Positions 31,005-40,823 are shown, counted from the stretch's first letter. The stretch: 64,000 nt of DNA from Microbulbifer elongatus (GCF_020524885.1 NZ_JAIVKJ010000003.1:479501-543500), one strand, 5' to 3'. The notes: generated from the sequence alone by a model not told the origin. A program made the numbers and translations.

Positions 31005-32408
31005 GTGACCACCGCTGATACCATTCACCCCCGCGATTTCCAGTCCCTGCCACTGCAAAAGGCCCTCTTGAAGAACCTGGAGGACCTCGGCTATTCCCGC
31101 CTGACAGAGATCCAGGCTGCTGCGCTGCCGGCGATTGTGGAGGGCAGGGATGTCATCGGCCAGGCCAAGACCGGCTCCGGCAAGACGGTGGCGTTTGGTT
31201 TGGGCCTGTTGCATAAGCTTAGGGTAGAGCGTTTCCGGGTGCAGTCGCTGGTGCTGTGTCCCACCCGTGAGCTGGCGGATCAGGTGGCGCGGGAGCTGCG
31301 CAAGCTGGCGCGGGCCGTCCACAATATCAAGATCCTGACCCTGTGCGGCGGCATGCCGTTTGGGCCGCAGATCGGATCGCTCAAGCATGGTGCCCACATC
31401 GTGGTTGGGACACCCGGGCGTATCGAAGACCACCTGCGCAAAGGCAACCTCGACCTGAGCCATGTCGATACACTGGTGCTGGATGAAGCCGATCGTATGC
31501 TGGATATGGGCTTCCAGGCGGTACTGGACCAGATCCTGGCCGAGCTGCCGAAGGATCGCCAGACCCTGCTGTTCTCCGCTACTTACCCCAAGACCATCGA
31601 CGCCCTCGCTGCGCGTGTGCTGCGCGACCCGGTGAAGGTCGAAGTGGCTGCTGCACACACCAAGAGTACCATCGAGCAGAATTACTACCGGGTAGAAAAC
31701 AATGAGGCGCGTCCCGGCGCGCTGTATCAGCTGCTCGCCAACTTAGACCCAACTTCGGCGCTGGTGTTCTGCAATACCAAGAAAGAAACCGAGGAGGCGG
31801 CGCAGGCCCTGAAGCAGTCCGGCTTTGCCGCGCTTGCTCTTCATGGCGATATGGAGCAAAAGGACCGGGATCGCACCCTGGCGCTATTTGCCAACGGCAG
31901 TGCCTCGATTCTGGTGGCGACCGATGTGGCCGCACGCGGGCTGGATATCGAAGAGCTGCCGGTGGTGGTGAACTACCATCTCTCCCGTGACCCGGAAGTA
32001 CATGTACACCGTGTTGGTCGTACCGGGCGGGCAGGGCAGAAGGGCGTGGCACTGTCGATGGTGAGCAAGAAAGAGATCTACAAGCTCGAGCGGCTGGAAG
32101 AACTCATGCAGCAGGAAATCACCCTCCAGGACGTGCCGGAGCTGCCGCGAGCGTTCACACCCACAAGGCCGGTAATGTCCACCCTTCAGATTGATGGCGG
32201 CAAGAAGCAGAAAGTTCGCGCCGGCGACGTGGTGGGAGCGTTAACCGGTGACGGCGGTATCGATGGCAAACAGATCGGCAAGATCCAGCTGTTCGATTTC
32301 TCCACCTTTGTTGCGGTGGAACGCCCGGTTGCCAAGAAAGCCCTGAAGAAGCTTGCCGATGGCAAGATCAAGGGCAGGAAATTTCGTGCGCGGATAGTGG
32401 GTGTGTGA
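31005..32408 (+). CDS. dbpA: ATP-dependent RNA helicase DbpA
   Basis: 467 residues, GTG start at 31005. DEAD-box motifs are in order: Q motif (LTEIQAAALP), Walker A (AKTGSGKT), PTRELA, TPGR, DEAD, SAT, and in the second domain ARGLD and HRVGRTGR. The C-terminal ~75 residues (KVRAGDVVGALTGDGGIDGK … FVAVERPVAKKAL) are the DbpA RNA-binding domain that recognises hairpin 92 of 23S rRNA, which separates DbpA from other DEAD helicases. It acts in late 50S assembly. A strong bidirectional hairpin lies just downstream. Confidence 0.95.
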   Translation: MTTADTIHPRDFQSLPLQKALLKNLEDLGYSRLTEIQAAALPAIVEGRDVIGQAKTGSGKTVAFGLGLLHKLRVERFRVQSLVLCPTRELADQVARELRKLARAVHNIKILTLCGGMPFGPQIGSLKHGAHIVVGTPGRIEDHLRKGNLDLSHVDTLVLDEADRMLDMGFQAVLDQILAELPKDRQTLLFSATYPKTIDALAARVLRDPVKVEVAAAHTKSTIEQNYYRVENNEARPGALYQLLANLDPTSALVFCNTKKETEEAAQALKQSGFAALALHGDMEQKDRDRTLALFANGSASILVATDVAARGLDIEELPVVVNYHLSRDPEVHVHRVGRTGRAGQKGVALSMVSKKEIYKLERLEELMQQEITLQDVPELPRAFTPTRPVMSTLQIDGGKKQKVRAGDVVGALTGDGGIDGKQIGKIQLFDFSTFVAVERPVAKKALKKLADGKIKGRKFRARIVGV

Positions 32409-32429
32409 GTAGAGGTTGACCATTAAACA

Positions 32430-32462
32430 TTAAGCGGTGGCCCTGGGTGGGCCACCGCTTAA
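32430..32462. terminator. Bidirectional terminator between dbpA and the subtilase gene
   Basis: Perfect 14-bp stem TTAAGCGGTGGCCC (32430-32443) with GGGCCACCGCTTAA (32449-32462), five-base loop. It is 21 nt after the dbpA stop and 23 nt before the minus-strand subtilase stop (32486), so can serve both convergent genes. Confidence 0.85.
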
Positions 32463-32485
32463 TTTGAAAGCAACAAAATAGCTGT

Positions 32486-35400
32486 CTATGGACAAATGCT
32501 CACTTTTTCCCAGTAGCCAGGACCTGTTTCCAGCAGGGTGCTGGATGCAGGGAACCACAGTGAGCTTGACCCAAGCGCGTCACCCGACCCCACGGCACAG
32601 GCTGTTGCGCTGAACAAGGTTCCACATTCCACTGCGCGGCCCGCGCTGATATGTGCCGTGTTCGTCGCTGTTTCACATGCTGCGCTTACCTGCGCTTCAA
32701 GAATCCTGAGCGCACTGGCATTGCCGGCCTCATCCAATGCCTGAACCTTTATTTCGTAGGTGCCCGCACCTGGTGCGCTTGCTACACACTCAAACGTCTC
32801 AATGCCCGTGCAAGTGAAGTTCAGTTCAGAATCAACCCGGATTTCTGCCGCGTCACCGTCACTATCGCTGATATTGCCGGAGACCAGCACTTCATAGCCT
32901 GAAACCGCAAGTTCGAGTGTGTCGATCATCGGAGGCTCGGATGCCGGAAGCAGGAAGACGCTAAAGGGCCTGGAGGTCGCTTCATTGCCGTTCGCATCCC
33001 GGGCCCGTGCGAAGAAAGTGTATTCTCCCGGAGCGCCGGTTAGCGTGAACGTGGCAGCGAAGGTATGGCTCTCGGGGTCGAATGCGATGGGGCCATCGGG
33101 CTCTAGTGTGTTGCTCCCGTTATATTCGACCTCGATCGTCGCAATGTCGTCATCAATGTCAAAGAACTTCGCGTTGATCTGCGCAATGTTTGGCTCTATC
33201 CGACTCCAGCCACTCGTACGTCTGCTGGGTGGGTGATTCCAGTGACTTCGAACGACCTCAATGTTGCGCGACAGAATGGGGCTGGCGTTGTTGCTGCCAT
33301 CGAATGCCTGGTAGGTTTTTACATAGGAGCCTTCTGTATAGGTGTCCGGGTCCGCGCCGCGTCTTACCCAGGGGTGGTGATCCAGGTCATCTTCCACTTG
33401 ATATCCTGTTTCGATGAAGTTGTCGCCAATCTCGATCTGGAGCGCAGTTGGTCCTGTGAGGGTCAGTGTAGGTGCTAGCGTGTCCGTTACAATTTCGACC
33501 TGCTGTACGCCGGTTACGGTATTGCCGTCGCTATCGGTAAAGGTTGCAGTAACAAGATACTGACCGTCTTGAGACGCATCCACATTGTGCGTGAAGTTCT
33601 CTTGCGGCAGGTACTGGAAACCATCTTTCATATCCAGCACGTAAGCGCTTGGATTGAAGATCCAGTCATCACGGCGGTAAGTGCGTATGCTGCGGCGCTC
33701 AGCGGAGGTTGAGGTGTGCAGGTAATTGCCATTGGGGCTGCCCTCAAATTCAATGACGGGCAATTCAGGACCTACGACCCCAACCAGGCGAAATACATCA
33801 CTTTGTGATTGGTTGCCCACGCTATCCTCTACACGGTAGTAAATGCCCTGAATTCCGGGTGTGTTCACATCGACGGGGGTATAGGTGACATCGTCGGTAA
33901 TGTCCCCATCCAATACATCCCAGCCTACGTATCCCGGATCTTGCCAGGGCTGAGCCAAGGGGTGCAGAAATGCATCGCACCACCAAAAGTTACACGCGGG
34001 GCCGAGCAGTGCGAGCCGCGGTGGTTCATCGCTCTCAAGCACGGTGATTTTTTGCACCCATGATACGGCACTCATATTGCCGCTATCGGTGACTGAAAAA
34101 TGACGCAGATAATGGCCGGCTTGCTGTGTGCTTGGGGCGCCACTGTCTGCCAGAGTTTGTGAGATGTCGCCATCCTGGCGGTCATTCGCTGACAGCATCG
34201 GCAGCAGGGTGGTCTCACCTTTGCGCAGGTAAACTTGCTGTGAGGTTTCGCTGGTAATGGTGGGTGGGGTGTTGGAGGCCGGGCAATTGTTCGCCGTGCT
34301 GTAAAACCCGGGGTCCGAATTGAACAGCACAATTTGCTGGGTCACGTAGTTGGTGCCGATAAATTCGTTACTGCCAAGGGCACAAAAATTCACATAGCTT
34401 CCTGAACAATAGCCCGCGCGCCCTGCCAGGTAATGGTTCATTGGTGTAGCCGAGAAGCTCGGGCAGTCGCCGGATGGTATATGGGTCAAAGCCCGGTACA
34501 GGTTGAGTCTTCCGCCATTGAGTGTCACTCCGGCGAGATCGGTTACCGGTTCAGCGCTTTCGATCAGCACCGCGCGTAGCTCTTCAACCGTGATGTCGGG
34601 GTGTTCGGCAGCGACCAACGCTGCGGCACCGGCAACAAATGGAGAGGCCATGGAGGTGCCGCTATAACTGTCATAGCCGCCACCGGGTATTGTGGAAAGG
34701 ATATCCGAACCGGGAGCAGCGATATCCGCACCGGTTTCTCCATGGTTGGAAAAGGAGGCGCGTTTGTCACTGCGGGTGCTGGCTGCCACCGAAATCACAT
34801 TCGGATGGTCGATGGTTGCGGGGGAGGTGACGTTCATCGAGGTATCAGCGTTGATGCGATCGTTGCCGGCAGCCGCGACAAATAGCATGCCTGCCTCGTT
34901 GGCATAACCAATCGCGTCGGCTATTGGACGATTAAAAATTCCCTCAGCTACGGCATCGGTAAACACGGCGCCATAAGAGTTGTTGGAAACCCTCGCGCCC
35001 ATGTCGGCCGCGTAAAGTATGCCCTTAACGATATCGGACGTGTAAGCAAAATTAGACTCATCGGCAAACACCTTGATGGCCATCAATTTTGTGTTCCAGG
35101 CAACACCGGTAATTCCTGTATTGTTGTCGCCGACGGCACCGATGATCCCGGCTACATGGGTGCCATGGCTATTGGTATCCATCGTGTCGCCGTCTTTATC
35201 GGCGAAATCATAGCCGTGTACATCGTCGATAAAGCCATTACCATCGTCGTCGATGTTGTTGCCTGGTATTTCTCCGGGGTTGACCCACATGTTTTCCGCG
35301 AGATCCGGGTGTGTGTAGTCGATGCCGCTATCGATCACTGCGACGACCACATCATCCGTGGCGGTGCGAATTGACCAGCCAAGCTCTGCATCGATGTCGG

Positions 35401-35863
35401 CACCAGCAGTTCCGCTTTCGCTCCCGTCGTTGCGCAGCCCCCATAATTCGGGCGCGAGATCATTGGGCAGTGTTTGAAGTTGGAATTTCCAGTTGGGTGC
35501 TACGTATTCCACCTCTGGTGATTTTCTGAGAGCTTCGAAACTCTCGCCCGCGCTCGTGGCATTGTTAAAGGTGACGAGTTGCCACGGTGCAAGTTGCTGG
35601 CTAAAGGATTGCAAATAGTTGGCTGGAGAATACAGCGTCTGCATCGATGTAAAGGTATACGGCTGTAATAGCTGGTTCCATAGGTTGTAGGTGGAACCTT
35701 CGCGAAACTTCACCAGTAATTGTCTGCTGGCGAGTTGTGAAACGTTGGTTGTAGGTAGTGGTAGGGTAAGGTTGGACGCTGTTTCCGCTTCGGTAGCGGT
35801 GGTTTGGTGAAACGGTGAACTCAGAAGGACTATGGTAAGGCATAACGCGGCCGGCAATCTCAT
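32486..35863 (-). CDS. Secreted S8 (subtilase) serine protease with Ig-like/DUF5011 repeats
   Basis: 1125 residues. ATG 35863 has AAGGGAG eight bases upstream and opens a signal peptide (MRLPAALCLTIVLLSSPFHQ). A prodomain of the I9/fervidolysin type lies at about 45-125. The catalytic domain follows with Asp178 (VIDSGID), His233 (SHGTHVAG), oxyanion Asn334 (AAGND) and Ser404 (SGTSMASP). A calcium-site-like loop (GNNIDDDGNGFIDD) lies near 201-214. After a cysteine-bearing segment at 500-550 there are several Ig-like modules (DUF5011-type: PTLTLTGPTALQIEIGDNF and related). The C-terminal ~70 residues, with paired cysteines and closing YWEKVSICP, are a possible surface or polysaccharide-binding module. 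It probably digests extracellular protein. Monocistronic. Confidence 0.93.
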   Translation of the reverse strand: MRLPAALCLTIVLLSSPFHQTTATEAETASNLTLPLPTTNVSQLASRQLLVKFREGSTYNLWNQLLQPYTFTSMQTLYSPANYLQSFSQQLAPWQLVTFNNATSAGESFEALRKSPEVEYVAPNWKFQLQTLPNDLAPELWGLRNDGSESGTAGADIDAELGWSIRTATDDVVVAVIDSGIDYTHPDLAENMWVNPGEIPGNNIDDDGNGFIDDVHGYDFADKDGDTMDTNSHGTHVAGIIGAVGDNNTGITGVAWNTKLMAIKVFADESNFAYTSDIVKGILYAADMGARVSNNSYGAVFTDAVAEGIFNRPIADAIGYANEAGMLFVAAAGNDRINADTSMNVTSPATIDHPNVISVAASTRSDKRASFSNHGETGADIAAPGSDILSTIPGGGYDSYSGTSMASPFVAGAAALVAAEHPDITVEELRAVLIESAEPVTDLAGVTLNGGRLNLYRALTHIPSGDCPSFSATPMNHYLAGRAGYCSGSYVNFCALGSNEFIGTNYVTQQIVLFNSDPGFYSTANNCPASNTPPTITSETSQQVYLRKGETTLLPMLSANDRQDGDISQTLADSGAPSTQQAGHYLRHFSVTDSGNMSAVSWVQKITVLESDEPPRLALLGPACNFWWCDAFLHPLAQPWQDPGYVGWDVLDGDITDDVTYTPVDVNTPGIQGIYYRVEDSVGNQSQSDVFRLVGVVGPELPVIEFEGSPNGNYLHTSTSAERRSIRTYRRDDWIFNPSAYVLDMKDGFQYLPQENFTHNVDASQDGQYLVTATFTDSDGNTVTGVQQVEIVTDTLAPTLTLTGPTALQIEIGDNFIETGYQVEDDLDHHPWVRRGADPDTYTEGSYVKTYQAFDGSNNASPILSRNIEVVRSHWNHPPSRRTSGWSRIEPNIAQINAKFFDIDDDIATIEVEYNGSNTLEPDGPIAFDPESHTFAATFTLTGAPGEYTFFARARDANGNEATSRPFSVFLLPASEPPMIDTLELAVSGYEVLVSGNISDSDGDAAEIRVDSELNFTCTGIETFECVASAPGAGTYEIKVQALDEAGNASALRILEAQVSAACETATNTAHISAGRAVECGTLFSATACAVGSGDALGSSSLWFPASSTLLETGPGYWEKVSICP

Positions 35864-36087
35864 GTCATACTCCCTTATAGATGACAATTGCTTGGGATTG
35901 GTGTGCTTCAGAGTTGCTGTATTACCATCTCGCTTCCCTTTTTGAGGCACGTGAATACTCTCACTATCGGCGGCGCCATTATAATCTTGCTAATCTTCTT
36001 TACCCTGATACCTTCGTATTACATCCCTAAGTCGTAGGCGTTTTACGCTCTGCGAACCAGACTAGTTGCAATGAACTGCTGAGGAAT

Positions 36088-36774
36088 ATGGGTATACCCC
36101 TGATAACAGCGAGCGCGCTCCGCAAGTCTTACGACAATGGTCGCGAACATATCAATGTGCTGAGCGGACTATCCTTCACGCTGCAAAGCGGTGAGGCGGT
36201 CGCAATCGTTGGGCCGTCGGGTTCCGGGAAAAGCACATTGCTCAACCTGCTCAATGGTCTGCTAATACCCGATGGCGGTGCGCTGAACGTTTTTGGTGTG
36301 CCTAGTTCTGAGCTGACTGAAAAGGATTGGGCAGAATTGCGCCGCATGCGTATTGCCACGCTGTTCCAGGATGGCAACCTGATTCCGACCCTCACCGTGG
36401 CGCGCAATGTTGCGTTCCGCGCCGGACTTGCGGGATTGCATGAGCACGATGGAGAGGCGTTGCTTGCGCAGCTCGATATCGCCGATACGGCCAATCGCTA
36501 TCCTGACCAACTCTCCGGAGGCCAGCGGCAGCGCGCAGCGCTGACCTGCGCTTTTGTAATGCAGCCGCAGGTAATACTCGCCGATGAACCCACGGGAAGC
36601 CTCGACTATGCCACCGCACAAAAGGTGGCGCCGCTCTTCTTTGATGCTATTCGAGAGCGCGGCGTAGGCGCATTGATCGTTACCCATAATCCGGAATTGG
36701 CCAAACGCTGCGACCGGGTCCTTGAACTGCGGGAAGGAGCCCTACATCCATGGGACTCGGCCATGTCTTCCTGA
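36088..36774 (+). CDS. ABC transporter ATP-binding protein (LolD/MacB type, AttE-like)
   Basis: 228 residues. Walker [13 protein letters not shown]-loop region [11 protein letters not shown], signature [10 protein letters not shown], Walker [13 protein letters not shown], and a His switch in VTHNPE. The sequence after Walker A (LNLLNGLL) and the EPTGSLD form are those of the LolD/MacB/FtsE class that drives FtsX-type permeases. Its 3' end overlaps the permease gene by 25 bp. With the downstream permease and lipocalin-like lipoprotein it forms an AttEFGH-like operon. Confidence 0.92.
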   Translation: MGIPLITASALRKSYDNGREHINVLSGLSFTLQSGEAVAIVGPSGSGKSTLLNLLNGLLIPDGGALNVFGVPSSELTEKDWAELRRMRIATLFQDGNLIPTLTVARNVAFRAGLAGLHEHDGEALLAQLDIADTANRYPDQLSGGQRQRAALTCAFVMQPQVILADEPTGSLDYATAQKVAPLFFDAIRERGVGALIVTHNPELAKRCDRVLELREGALHPWDSAMSS

Positions 36775-39113
36775 GTCATTACCAGCGGCATCCCGGCCAG
36801 TTGGCTGGGCTGGTGCTGATTCTGCTGTGTGCTGCGATGTTGTGGAGTGGGGTTCGCTCGCTCACTGGTTCTGCAGAGAATGCCGTGGCCCGTTCACAGG
36901 CGGCTCTTGAACCGTTACTCAGTATTGTGCGGGAAGATGGTGCCGCGCTCGACATCCAGGATTTTGTGCGACTGCGTCGTGCGGGATTGTGTGCGTCACC
37001 GCGAATGACGGTGACATTTTCCCAGTCGGCTGCTCCGGCGATCATCGGTATCGATCCTTTCAGTGCTGGGTGTTTGCGGCAGTACCGCGAGCAGCAGCAA
37101 GAGGGCGAAAGTGCTGCGCTCGTGGGCAAGCTGGTTACCCAATTTGATCGACCACTGTTAATGGGGAGTGCGAAAGACCTGCTGCGCTGGAAGCAATTGT
37201 CTCTGCCGCACTCCGCGTCAATTCAGTGGGAGGCAGTAGAGGGATTATCCAGCGGTGAGTTGCTTGCCGATATATCCGTAGCCGCCGAGCTGTCAGCGGA
37301 TGGCCGCAGTCGGCTGCAAATTTTTTTACCGGCGACGGAACTGGACCGACTGCCGCTTCCTGTGGGTTACCGCAGCCAGATACAGGACTACGGCGTGGAG
37401 CCTGACCCGCTGGTGAATGCCTTTCTGTTAAGCCTGGACGCGCTCGGCGCCCTGGCGCTGCTGGTTGCCGCACTGCTGGTGCGCAGTGTCTATCGCTTTG
37501 CGCTGGAGCAGCGCCGTCGAAGTCTCGAAATTCTCCTGCGCCTCGGTGTTCCGAATACGCATTTGCGGCTTGCGCTGATTGCAGAGGTAGTACTGGTGGC
37601 GCTGGTCGGTGGCACTTTGGGGATGTGGCTCGGGGGGCAGCTGGCGTCGGCAATGGCAGAAGGGTTCGAGGGAACGCTGCGGGGAATGTTCAATGTCGAT
37701 AGCCTGACCATGGCCGGCCCCACACTCGAAACCTGGCTGGGTATGGTGCTCATATTAGCGGTCGTAGTTGCCTGGGCCTGTGCGGATTTACTGCTGCTGC
37801 GCGTGGAAAAGCAGGGAAGGGCAGAGGTAAAAACCTGGCGGTGGCTTGCGGCCCCCGTGTTGGTTGCGGTGTCTTTGGCCGTTTTGCTGATAACCGACAA
37901 GCTCTGGTTGGTGTTTCTTTCGGCGCTCGGCTGCCTGATCGGGGCAGGGCTGCTGCTCCCTGAATTGCTTAACCGGCTTTTTGCCCTTGCCGAACGGTAT
38001 TGTCGGCAACCGCTTCTGGAATGGTCATTCTCTGAGATGCGGGTCTTGTGCAGCCTGTTGCAGTTACCCCTCACCGCACTGGCGTTTGCCATTGCCACTG
38101 CGATTGGTGTGCATGCCATGGTGACGGGATTTGAAACCACCTTCGGCCGCTGGCTCGACCAGCGCCTGCAAGGTGACCTCTATCTGGATCCCGGCCGGCA
38201 AGTCGATGCCGTAGAGTGGGAGAAACGTTTACAGCGCCTGCCGGGGGTAACCAGCGTGTTGCCCATGGTGCGTGGTCGCGGGTTGCTTGACGGGGTGCCC
38301 GTGGATGTTTTTGCCGTGGACCCGGCGTCGCCATTGCTGCAGGAATGGCCTTTTCTGGTGGCGGTGCCCGACCATTGGTCAGCCCTCGTAACAGGTGGGG
38401 TGCTGATCAACGAGCAGCTTGCGCGCAGGCGATCTCTCGATGTCAGTGATGCGGTCAAGGTCCAGGTAGGCGGCCAGGTGCAGTCGCGCAGCGTGGTTGG
38501 CATCTACGCAGATTACGGCAGGCCAGACGGAGAGATGATGTTGCCAATCTCGGCGGTCACCGATGCCTTGCCCGGCAGTTACGCTGCGTTTGTACTGGGC
38601 GTTACTTCCCTGGGTGAGTCTGGCTGGCGGGAATGGCCCGAACAGTTTCACTGGCTGGCCGAAAGCCGCCTGCGTGATCAGGCGGGACTGAAGCAGGCGG
38701 CCAATGCGGCGTTTGATCGAACCTTTCAGATGACCCGAAGGCTGAACACTCTCACCCTGGTGCTGGCGGGAACGGCGCTGGCGCTGATGGGGCTGGTGAT
38801 ATTCCGCATGCGCCAGGGCAGTTATACCTTGCTGCACGTGTACGGCGTACAGAGGCGCAACCTGCGCCGGCGTCTCATTGCCCACAGCATGCTGGTAACC
38901 GGCTTGCTCGGCTTGCTGGCGATACCGCTGGGCGTTTTCCTGGGCTGGGTGCTGGTGGCACGGGTCAACCCTGTGGCGTTTGGTTGGGCGCTGCCCTTGC
39001 ACCTGTATCCCGGCTTCTGGCTGCTGGTATGGGCCGCCTGTCTGCTGATCGGTGCGCTTGTGGCGTTACTGGTGGGCAACCCGGTACGACTGGGGACATT
39101 AAAGAATGAGTAG
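36750..39113 (+). CDS. FtsX/MacB-type ABC transporter permease
   Basis: 787 residues with two FtsX-like halves. One N-terminal span (about 14-32) is followed by a periplasmic domain (~100-190). Then come spans around 215-240, 265-300 and 325-350, two hydrophobic segments in the middle (about 365-410), and a second half with spans near 435-460, 675-695, 715-745 and 755-780. The second half's FtsX core reads LNTLTLVLAGTALALMGLVI … LLGLLAIPLGVFLGWVL. One long protein of this kind replaces the two permease genes (AttF and AttG) of other operons. Overlaps genes on both sides: 25 bp with the ATPase and 8 bp with the lipoprotein. Confidence 0.88.
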   Translation: MGLGHVFLSHYQRHPGQLAGLVLILLCAAMLWSGVRSLTGSAENAVARSQAALEPLLSIVREDGAALDIQDFVRLRRAGLCASPRMTVTFSQSAAPAIIGIDPFSAGCLRQYREQQQEGESAALVGKLVTQFDRPLLMGSAKDLLRWKQLSLPHSASIQWEAVEGLSSGELLADISVAAELSADGRSRLQIFLPATELDRLPLPVGYRSQIQDYGVEPDPLVNAFLLSLDALGALALLVAALLVRSVYRFALEQRRRSLEILLRLGVPNTHLRLALIAEVVLVALVGGTLGMWLGGQLASAMAEGFEGTLRGMFNVDSLTMAGPTLETWLGMVLILAVVVAWACADLLLLRVEKQGRAEVKTWRWLAAPVLVAVSLAVLLITDKLWLVFLSALGCLIGAGLLLPELLNRLFALAERYCRQPLLEWSFSEMRVLCSLLQLPLTALAFAIATAIGVHAMVTGFETTFGRWLDQRLQGDLYLDPGRQVDAVEWEKRLQRLPGVTSVLPMVRGRGLLDGVPVDVFAVDPASPLLQEWPFLVAVPDHWSALVTGGVLINEQLARRRSLDVSDAVKVQVGGQVQSRSVVGIYADYGRPDGEMMLPISAVTDALPGSYAAFVLGVTSLGESGWREWPEQFHWLAESRLRDQAGLKQAANAAFDRTFQMTRRLNTLTLVLAGTALALMGLVIFRMRQGSYTLLHVYGVQRRNLRRRLIAHSMLVTGLLGLLAIPLGVFLGWVLVARVNPVAFGWALPLHLYPGFWLLVWAACLLIGALVALLVGNPVRLGTLKNE

Positions 39114-40179
39114 GGCGGGCTGGATACTTTTGGCCCTCCTTGTCGCTATGCTCGCTGGCTGTACGGAAGAGGTCGGTCGGGATTCCTCTGTTGGGGCCTT
39201 GACCGACCCTCCTGCGGGCTTTCGTCAGGCGGCACCGGGTATGAGGGTCAATTTGCCGGAGGATATGGGAGCGCACCCCGAATACCGACTGGAGTGGTGG
39301 TACCTCACCGCCAATCTGAAAAGTGCCGATGGCAAACGATTTGGCGTCCAGTGGACCTTGTTTCGCAATGGTGTCAGGCCGGGACCGTTTACCAGTGTTG
39401 AGCCAGGATGGCAGCGCGATGAAATCTGGCTTGCCCATGCGGCCCTGAGTCGCCCCGACGAGCACCACTTTGCCGACCGCGCTGCCCGCGGTGGCACGGG
39501 CCAGGCCGGGGTCATGGAGCAGCCATTCAAGGCCTGGATCGATCACTGGGAGCTGAGGAGCCTGGATGCCAGCACCTGGGAAATCTCGGTGGAAGGCGAG
39601 GACTTTCGTTATCGCCTGAAAATCCAGCCGCAACAGCCTGCGGTGCTGAACGGCGATCGCGGCTTCAGCGCCAAATCCGCTGCCGGCGGTGGCTCAATGT
39701 ATTTCAGCTATCCATTGCGAATAATCGATGGTGAGCTAGAGGTTGGAGGTGAGAAATTCGCCGTAAGCGGGCAGGGGTGGTTCGATCGGGAATGGAGTAG
39801 CCAGTACCTGAAATCCGATCAGGTGGGCTGGGACTGGATGGCCCTGCACCTGGATGATGGTCGTCACCTGATGCTGTTCCGCGTGCGCGGTGCTGACGAT
39901 TTTTATTCTGCAACGGTGGTGGGCAAGTCCGGCAAAGCACGTACCCTCACGGATCGTGAATTCACGCTGACGCCACTCGAATTTCGCAACAGCCGATTTG
40001 GCAGTGTGCCAACCACCTGGCAGCTAAGTGTGCCATTGGCCGACATAAACGTGCAGGTCCGATCCTGGCCCGGGGACTACTGGAACCCCGGTGCGCTGCG
40101 CTACTGGGAGGGCCCCGTCGAGGTGAGCGGGAGCCACACCGGAGAGGGGTACCTGGAGATGACCGGGTACGGGGATTGA
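39106..40179 (+). CDS. AttH-like lipocalin-fold lipoprotein
   Basis: 357 residues. A lipoprotein signal (MSRAGWILLALLVAMLAGC, Cys19) leads to a double lipocalin-like domain of the AttH/CrtC-related family (EWWYLTANL; WDWMALHLDDGRHLMLFRVR; GQGWFDREWSSQYL). In AttEFGH systems this component is exported and thought to handle a hydrophobic cargo with the ABC exporter. The family also contains carotenoid 1,2-hydratases, so an isoprenoid ligand is possible. Start overlaps the permease stop (ATGAGTAG). Confidence 0.85.
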   Translation: MSRAGWILLALLVAMLAGCTEEVGRDSSVGALTDPPAGFRQAAPGMRVNLPEDMGAHPEYRLEWWYLTANLKSADGKRFGVQWTLFRNGVRPGPFTSVEPGWQRDEIWLAHAALSRPDEHHFADRAARGGTGQAGVMEQPFKAWIDHWELRSLDASTWEISVEGEDFRYRLKIQPQQPAVLNGDRGFSAKSAAGGGSMYFSYPLRIIDGELEVGGEKFAVSGQGWFDREWSSQYLKSDQVGWDWMALHLDDGRHLMLFRVRGADDFYSATVVGKSGKARTLTDREFTLTPLEFRNSRFGSVPTTWQLSVPLADINVQVRSWPGDYWNPGALRYWEGPVEVSGSHTGEGYLEMTGYGD

Positions 40180-40259
40180 AATGAGCAGGAAGGAGACCCT
40201 GACTTAAACGGCGACAGTGAGGGTTCCGCTATCGCCATTCATTTCAGGGGAAGGTTTGC

Positions 40260-40280
40260 CCTGCGCTTCAGAAGCGCAGG
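40260..40280. terminator. Inverted repeat across the stop of the small barrel gene
   Basis: CCTGCGCTTC-A-GAAGCGCAGG is a 10-bp dyad that includes the TGA of the minus-strand gene ending at 40268. It may end or stabilise that mRNA and/or the plus-strand ABC operon that stops at 40179. No U-run on either strand. Confidence 0.4.
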
Positions 40281-40711
40281 CGAACACCGAGGGCGCCATC
40301 TACGCCAAAGCCTTCCTCGTTCTCGTTGTCACTGAAGGCAAAATTGGGCACTGCCTGGATGTAGGCCTGAAGACTCGGGGCGATGCCGAAGGTAAGGCCT
40401 ACCGGCAGGCGCACACCCGCCTTGTCGTTGTCGCTGTTGTTGCCGCCATCTTCATAAAAGCCGCCCGCGTCGATATATGCGTGCATGGTTCCCAGGTCGT
40501 TGCTGAAGTTCTGAATTCGCATATCCACGGCCAGTGCATCGCTGTTGACGAACACCGAGGTGCCGCGAAACTGGGCGGTTACGCCGACACCCAGATCGTA
40601 GGCAAGGCCGAGACCCACGCCGTTGTTACTTTTGGCGAGTGTCGGCGCGCTGCATGCGGCGACCAGTACGGCGAGGGCAAACTTGTTGAGTTTTGTAGAC
40701 AGCTTCTTCAT
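40268..40711 (-). CDS. Small outer-membrane beta-barrel protein, YfaZ-like in form
   Basis: 147 residues. MKKLSTKLNKFALAVLVAAC with cleavage near PTLA is a signal peptide (a Cys lies within it but the context is not a good lipobox). The mature part alternates polar and hydrophobic residues in amphipathic strands and ends in a C-terminal Phe (LGVRLRF), as for outer-membrane barrels of about eight strands. No sure family; the GVGLGLAYDLGVGVTAQF opening resembles YfaZ-like proteins. Monocistronic, with the oligopeptidase gene upstream on the same strand 211 bp away. Confidence 0.7.
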   Translation of the reverse strand: MKKLSTKLNKFALAVLVAACSAPTLAKSNNGVGLGLAYDLGVGVTAQFRGTSVFVNSDALAVDMRIQNFSNDLGTMHAYIDAGGFYEDGGNNSDNDKAGVRLPVGLTFGIAPSLQAYIQAVPNFAFSDNENEEGFGVDGALGVRLRF

Positions 40712-40804
40712 GGGTACCTCTCAGTGAATCAGGACGAGGGGCGAGTATAGATAGGCGTGTATGCGGTGCTTTGCGCTAGGTCACAGTTGGAAGAAAGTGT
40801 CAAA

Positions 40805-40823
40805 GGGCGCAGGTTTTGCGCCC
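40805..40823 (-). terminator. Possible terminator after the oligopeptidase B gene
   Basis: On the minus strand GGGCGCA-AAACC-TGCGCCC followed by TTTGACACTTT. It is about 100 nt after the oligopeptidase stop and about 95 nt upstream of the small barrel gene. Confidence 0.5.
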
